From: Phycomyces blakesleeanus NRRL 1555(-)
Lineage: Eukaryota; Mucoromycota; Mucoromycetes; Mucorales; Phycomycetaceae
Direction: 5' to 3'
Assembly (NCBI RefSeq): GCF_001638985.1
Contig: NW_017265135.1
Coordinates: forward strand, 2,657,223-2,721,222
DNA: 64,000 bases
Position numbers and translations under genes: made by a program. The notes below the pieces were generated by a model. That model had not been told where the DNA came from, made no database searches, and saw only the letters and a program-made list of their open reading frames with translations. The number at the start of each line of letters is the position of its first letter. Positions within the stretch are counted from its first letter, which is position 1. Shown here piece by piece: positions 58,168 to 64,000 of the stretch.

Positions 58168-59041
58168 CTAATGGGAGCTATGCTTGGCCCGTGTGTGTAT
58201 CTTCTCATGTCTTCTCATGTCGTACTTTCTTGCAAACGGGCGATTACAATGAATGCAAGAAAACCTTTTGATGCGATTAGAATTATGTGTCTGAATATGC
58301 TCAAGCAAGTTATGGCGTCGCTGAGACCTAGGTTATAAAGAAGAAATTAATCGTAAAAAAAAATAACATTCACATTGACCCAAGTTCAGAAACATAGGAT
58401 TACCGATGAGAGCATATTGGACATATATATTTCTTTGCGTCTTTTGGTTTATCAGATATCTGACTTATTATGCTGGAGGAAATGTAGCAATTTGGTGCGC
58501 TGCATTGAGAATAAAGAGAAGATTTGAAAGGTGTAATATTGCTGTTGTGATTTTCACTACCACCGCACAGGGATTCAGAGTTGTGGTGATTAATACACCC
58601 TGAAATATATGGTGTGTTCCATGATTCTATTCCTCTGTGCTCTCTTACTGGACCTTGTAAAGGTATATAGTAAGGCTGAGTGTAGAATTGGGTAAAATCT
58701 TGGGTATCCACCGTAAGTGTTGGTCGACTAGTGTGGGAAGATGCTTTTGGGTTTACTGAAAGTACAGGTGAATCCGTTGTTTGGCCAAAGGTATTGTCTT
58801 GCCATGGTACAGGCTGAAATGTGTCGTAGAGAAATGAACTAAAGATCGCACTAGGTGGAATTGGACGATAAGATGTGGTGTAGAAAGGGTAGTTGAAATC
58901 CTCGAAAGAATAGTCAAGCATCGGCATGGGTTCATCTACTGCACGGGGTATCGAATAAATATTGATGGGTGACTCTGTAGTTGGGTACAAAAAGGATTTA
59001 TGATTGTCGAGAAAGAGAGAAAGCTCTGAGGATCCTGTCAT
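58168..59041 (-). CDS. C2H2 zinc-finger protein, 2 exons, 265 aa
   Basis: Probable transcription factor. Exons are 59041-58404 and 58327-58168; the intron cuts through the first finger, between CPICSHR and SQRRHNLLEHIQTH. The second finger is CIHCNRPFARKYDMRRHEKIH. Two C-terminal fingers with an RKYDMRRH helix are common in fungal C2H2 regulators. The N-terminal 200 residues are rich in Ser, Pro, Tyr and Phe (an activation-domain-like composition) without a known motif. The start is the first ATG (MTGSSELSLF). Target genes unknown. Confidence 0.85.
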
Positions 59042-59239
59042 CTGGAAATTAATCAAAGGGATGTGTATCTAAGCGAGCAATGAAATAACAAGTAAGGTGC
59101 TATGATTGAGAGACCAGGTTATAAACAAATGTTTGACTTGAATGGACATCACCCCAACTCATGATAGAAAATCCTTTAAGGAACAGTGAATACAGTGAAC
59201 AACACTCGCAGAGAAAAGGAGTGTAGCTTTCACAAGAAT

Positions 59240-60430
59240 TTATTTTCTCTTGACATTTTTGATTTCATCAACCTGTTTGCGATGAAGCATAAACGCAGGT
59301 GTTACCCACTGACCGCACGAACATTGTTCGCCAGACCAGTTGTAGGAGCCTAACTTGGAGCAGCATTTAGGGCACTCAATACGGCCATTAAATTCGCCAT
59401 TCTGAAGGCCGTGAATCCATTCCATTGGCTCAACAAAGTAAGACGAACAACTAGAATTTGAAGATGCTAAAGAAGCAAGTAGAGGGTTGATAGCCTTGTT
59501 TACAGTATCGTGTGTAGGACCAGCCTCGCTCAGACCGACAATTGCACTCTCGGTTGCATTGATGCTCGAATCCCGCTTCAAATAAGCAAACGCACCCTGG
59601 CCTTGTCCACGTTCATGATCAATCACATTGTCTGCCTCTGCAAGAACACGTCTGAGAATCACGTCAGTATAGACCCTCTCCTTGTTAATCTCCACCCCTT
59701 TTTACCTGCACTTTCTGCATCTCAATGCTGTGTAAGGCTTAGTATTTGTACTAGAAGAATCGTAACCGGACACATACTCTGGATCAGGCGCAAGAGCAAA
59801 GTGCTGGATATATCCATTCTCTATGACATATATCTCTATAAGTTTCCATGCTTATGTATACGCAAAGCATTAATATATACCTTTTTGTTCTTCTGCCATA
59901 GCTGCTACCAAGAAGCGTCTGTAATCAGTGTGGCGTGTGTCGACATCATATTTTAGGCGATCATAAAGCACCAGCTGAGCCAGGAAGCCGTTATTAGGAG
60001 AGATGATAGGCCGCTTGGCTTTTATCATCTCGAGTGCTTCAGTTGGCTTGATGCCTTTGGATCGCATAAAATAGGCGGCTAATACAGTAGGACTGCGAGA
60101 TACGCCTGCCTCGCAATGAACCAATATTACGCCATTTTTATTGTAAGCGTCTTCAATAAAGTTAGAGGTTTCATCAAAGTGCTGGATTATATTTGCTCCA
60201 GGGAGATCCATAATATCCACATTCTACTCCAATATTAGTAACCTAATCCGGATAAAAGATACAATCCACACTACCAAGTAGATCTTGTCATCGTAAAGTG
60301 GGGTAAAATCGCCCAAGGCCACAATGTGTGTGATCTTGTGCTGATTGAGAACCGCGCGGGATTGACCTGCTGAAAAGGTACCAAGGAAGATTCGGGGTAC
60401 GATCTCTTGGATGCAATTACTGTTTGACAT
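59240..60430 (-). CDS. YVH1: Yvh1/DUSP12-type dual-specificity phosphatase, 4 exons, 341 aa
   Basis: Yvh1 releases Mrt4 during 60S ribosome maturation in yeast; the role needs its C-terminal zinc domain more than its phosphatase activity. Exons are 60430-60275, 60223-59881, 59820-59706 and 59651-59240. The phosphatase domain (about residues 8-150) has IVPRIFLGTFSAG, the P loop HCEAGVSRSPT with catalytic Cys and Arg, and RPIISPNNGFLAQL. The zinc region starts with ALRCRKCRR and continues with IECPKCCSKLGSYNWSG and CSCGQWVTPAF, the hallmark of Yvh1/DUSP12. Length and domain order match the family. Confidence 0.93.
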
Positions 60431-62477
60431 TCTGTTAATGTTTCAATCTCATTTACACTTCTTTCTTTTTCTCCTTTTTTTATTAAAAAAGGGGGGGGGC
60501 CAACTACAGTCACGAAAAAAAATTGCCTGAAAATAGGTCTTTCTTTTCTCATTTTGTTTCAATATGTTTAAAGTCGTAACAAGATCATCCTATTTGAAAT
60601 CGAAATCTATGCTACCATAAGGCGATTCTTTTTTCTGGGCTTATTTATTTATTTTACAAGATATCAATTTGAATACACCACTATTGATAAATAATGTGGC
60701 CAACTTTAGTTATCCTCGGGAAATAGTGGGATAATGATACCAGCTTCCAAATACAAAAAAAAGGTTGTGTTAGATCCAAAACGATACTAATTTTTAAAGA
60801 TACCTTCGCTCTTAGCCCAGACTTAATTTTAAAGGACGCAAAGATATGGCTAATAAATAACCTATTGTTTTGTACACAAATATTTTGTGGATAATTCTAC
60901 TCGCACTTCTTTAAATCATCTGAACGTAATTAAATTTAGCACTGCAAGGTAAATTCTTATGAGTTTTTGCATGTTTTCATATATATATATATATTATTTT
61001 CATTGGTAGCATAAGGTATTTTTTTTTGCTTGGAGGCTAGGCTATGACCAGTCACGTCACAGTAGGTAAAGGAACTTTATTTTGGAAACAAAATGTGACG
61101 GTTCAAGAGATTAATGCGCATTACTTTGTGCGAGTGGATTCTGGTAGAGGCATGAAATAGCCCTCAAAAAGGCAGACTGTAACTCATCATACTTACTAAT
61201 ACTACCATAACGGCTTAGGAGAAGACAAACGACATAGCATTAGAGATTGTGTATCAATTAGTATCCGGTCTTTGTCGATTGTTCTTTTTCTGTTTTTTTT
61301 GTGATCTCCGGGCGTCCAATTTAATTATTTTATTATGCTGGTTACTTATGTGAATAGCTCGTTGGTTTAAAAATTCAAGAAGCATATTTAGATGAGCACC
61401 TTGTTAAAAATATTTTGAAAGTATGTCTTATAATATTATCAATCATGGGGTAAATGGAGATTTATTACCGAATTTTCTGAAATATTAGACACTATTTTAC
61501 ATCCAGCTTGGATAAAAGCGAAAAGTCGTATAGAAAAACAAATTTGAACTCGTATATAGTTTGTTTGCAATAAACGCAAAGCTTGTGTGAAGTAATTATT
61601 CTTATTTGTATACTATAATTGTAAATAAAATTCAAAAAAAAAATAACTATTAACCAGCAAGGATTTCTACCAAACTTACGCTTGATAATTTCTAAGGTAT
61701 TTTTGTACTTTCAAAGCAAAATAAAAAAAAAACACAAGCAAGCAAACAGACAGACAGACTTAAAATGTTTTCTTACTTTGATAAAAGCTTCCTTAAAAAA
61801 GAAGGTAGAATAATATTCTGCCTCTAGGTTTATATTTGACATAATCAGAATGTATAGCTAGAAATGATCCTCGGTATTACAGAATATTATTTAATTATTT
61901 CTTGAACATGTCTATTCTATTCAAGTCTTAATTTTTATAGTATATTTTAACTTTAGTGCAGCTTTTATGAATATGGCCCTTTGTATTTGAGAAAACACCA
62001 AGACTATTCTCGGTTTGATAATTTAGAACCGTAAGACCGGTTTATGATTTTGCTGATGTGTTACTCGCTGTAATAATACCCAAAAATACTTATAATGAAT
62101 ATTATTCATCTTGGGCAGTTTACTGTCAATAATAAAGGAGGTTTGAAATGCATATAATTCTTCTTGAGAATGTATTTTGCGTAGCCAATGGACAAGAGCC
62201 AAGATATATATAAAAAAGATGTGTTTGTCCAGAATCTCCTTAATGATACCCATTTTCTTTCACGCCCCTATATTTACTTCTTTTACTTATCCATTGTACA
62301 CTATATTACCCTTAATACCACCAACAATTGATAATAGATCCCCAAAAGAGAAAGGTTAGCAAAGGAGATGAAGGTCTCTAGAGGGACACACTTCTGGTTC
62401 TGATTCTTTTGTTTTGGGGGGGTTTTTTTTTGGCTTTGTTTGTTTGTCTGCTTACAGAAAGAAAGAGAAAATACGCT
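60431..62477. other. 2-kb AT-rich intergenic region
   Basis: No gene or structured RNA was recognised. It contains ordinary homopolymer and TA runs. Confidence 0.5.
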
Positions 62478-63852
62478 CTAGATCATGACACCTCTATTAG
62501 CAGTAGCTGAGCCCTGGTGTTGCTGTGGTGGCTGCGATTGCGATTGTGGTGGTCGTTCCTCGAGCATATCCCATGAGAGTGTCCATTCCCTCTTTACCTT
62601 TTGCCACACTGCTGGGTCGAAGAAAGAGAAAATTCCTCTTTCTATCGCACCTGCAGGCGTTCTTCGGAACACAGATACAGGTCGTCCATTATCATCCGCC
62701 TCTTTTGTTAACCACAGACCCAACTCCTTGTGATAGCGCCAATTTCGGTTGTAGCTGGATAATATGTGAATTTGATGGAACTTTGGTCTCATCGAACCAT
62801 GCAACTTACAGTTCCTGTGCGGCTGCTTCGTGGGCAATGTCGTTGGGCATTGAGTAAAATACGTAAAAGAGTACATCTTCTGAAAATGTCCTCATTCGCA
62901 TGTGAGCGTCTGGCGTTGCTTTTACACTCCGGTAACAAGATGGTAGATAGTAGCCAGGCTCAACATTGAGTCCTGGTGGTGTCTGAGTATCCGACCACGG
63001 AGATACAAACGTGGAGTAGATTGTACTAAACTCGTCCGCTTGCTTAGTTGACATAAAAGCCAATAGAAAAAAAAACAAATCTACTCACTCTGCCGTGTTC
63101 AGATCAAGACCGAGTGTTGTCAGATCACTGCCCAATGCCAGCATACTCCTATCAGGATCTGTCATCCGTATTACACCTAATAGACCGAGTAAACCGTAGG
63201 GATCTGCTTCACCCTGTTCACTCCAACTTGGTGCATTTTCATTCTCCTTTCCTGCCTCTCTGCTTTCCATAGTCTTCCTTGACCCTGGCGCGAGCTGCGG
63301 TAATGACGTGTCTTGGCGTCCTTGTAGCTAGACAGGACTTGAGTTGAGGTCCAAAAGATTGCTTTGAGGACTTACCCATTGGGCTGTCTCCATTGCCCCA
63401 CTCTTTGCTCCATACTGCTTATTGCCTTCCCGTGGGCCAGAATACTCTCTCCAGGGTTCTGGTTTACCATTCATCGGACTTGGTTCATTTGCTATCGCGT
63501 TACCAAATGCGTTGTCAGGGTTTCGAAGTGCTGGGAAGTCATCTACAGAGAATGACCTCGGACCCAGACCACGCCCAAGTTGATCAGTTGGCAACGGAAA
63601 TCCATTTGGTGGTGTTTGATATGCCATGGATGATGAGTTTTGCATGCCATAATCATTCATAGCCATTCCGTTGCCTATCAAGGTTTCCTGAAGGTGGTTT
63701 GCGTTTACATTCGTTCCAGCTGTGGATGCGTAGCTTGCTAGGCGACCCGAGGGCATTGGTCCTGTTGTTGCGGGATTGCCTCTATTGCTTGTCGGAGGAG
63801 TACCAAGGGCGGGAAATTCATTGAGATCGACTCCAGGAGTTTGACGGAACAT
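62478..63852 (-). CDS. NOT2: CCR4-NOT subunit NOT2, 4 exons, 402 aa
   Basis: NOT2 pairs with NOT3/5 on the NOT1 scaffold of the CCR4-NOT deadenylase. Exons are 63852-63376, 63327-63089, 63025-62810 and 62754-62478, closing to 402 codons. The N half has two DFPAL-type motifs (LNEFPALGTPP, VDDFPALRNP). LGLDLNTAD-TIYSTFVSPW precedes the NOT2/3/5 domain (about residues 245-375), which shows YYLPSCY, FYSMPNDIAHEAAAQEL and the diagnostic LYNRNWRYHKELGLWLT. A Gln/Pro tail follows. The first ATG is at 63852; the frame stays open further upstream, so an earlier start outside the window is possible. Confidence 0.93.
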
Positions 63853-64000
63853 TTCAATGGATTCACTTGATTGTATTTTTATTATTATTTTTTACTTTCT
63901 GTCTGTGAAAAGTAGAAGAGAAAGAAGGATGGTTTCTGGGATAGGCACAATTCTGAGTGACGTAACCGGTGTAAATAGCGGTACCACTGTTTCTGGCAAT
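63853..64000. other. Upstream region of NOT2
   Basis: It probably holds the 5' UTR and promoter of NOT2. Nothing else was recognised. Confidence 0.4.

Overview
The window reads as nuclear DNA of an early-diverging filamentous fungus, most likely Mucoromycota (Mucorales-like). The protein genes are split by short GT-AG introns, mostly about 45-100 nt, and intergenic DNA is very AT-rich. The gene set is fungal (NOT2, Hrd3, Yvh1, BIG1/VOA1-type and Pho80-type proteins, malate synthase). The repeats (L1-like LINE, DIRS-type tyrosine recombinase relic, LTRs) fit the phylum. The species cannot be named from the sequence.

Layout. 0.37-2.2 kb: malate synthase (-). 2.2-23.7 kb: a repeat-dominated block with three related LTR-like copies, a 3' fragment of a LINE, a tRNA-Glu gene, a nearly intact 5.3-kb LINE with a 16-bp target-site duplication inserted into the recombinase gene of an older, decayed DIRS-type element, a broken zinc-finger/unknown locus, and an imperfect inverted repeat (19.3-22.9 kb) whose inner arms are almost identical. 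24.3-29.8 kb: Pho80-like cyclin (+), BIG1/VOA1-type ER protein (+), CE2-like SGNH protein (-). 29.8-34.3 kb: AT-rich, no gene seen. 34.3-64 kb: gene-dense, with a PH-domain protein (+), agmatinase-type ureohydrolase (-), Hrd3/SEL1L (+), METTL21-type methyltransferase (+), STK19 homologue (-), double-bromodomain BET protein (+), Msy-type mechanosensitive channel (-), cytochrome b5-acyl-CoA dehydrogenase fusion (-), senescence/spartin-domain protein (-), C2H2 factor (-), Yvh1/DUSP12 phosphatase (-) and NOT2 (-).

There are no operons. Two functional links can be suggested. The acyl-CoA dehydrogenase ends in AKL and malate synthase in HRL, both PTS1-type tripeptides, which fits peroxisomal lipid use feeding the glyoxylate cycle. 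BIG1/VOA1-type protein and Hrd3 are both ER membrane quality-control or assembly factors.

Most exon models below were built by hand: every junction keeps GT-AG and the coding phase closes to a whole number of codons. Exceptions are the cyclin first exon and the BET N terminus, which are unresolved, and the STK19 gene, which needs one frame correction. Intergenic stretches were read only for obvious signals.
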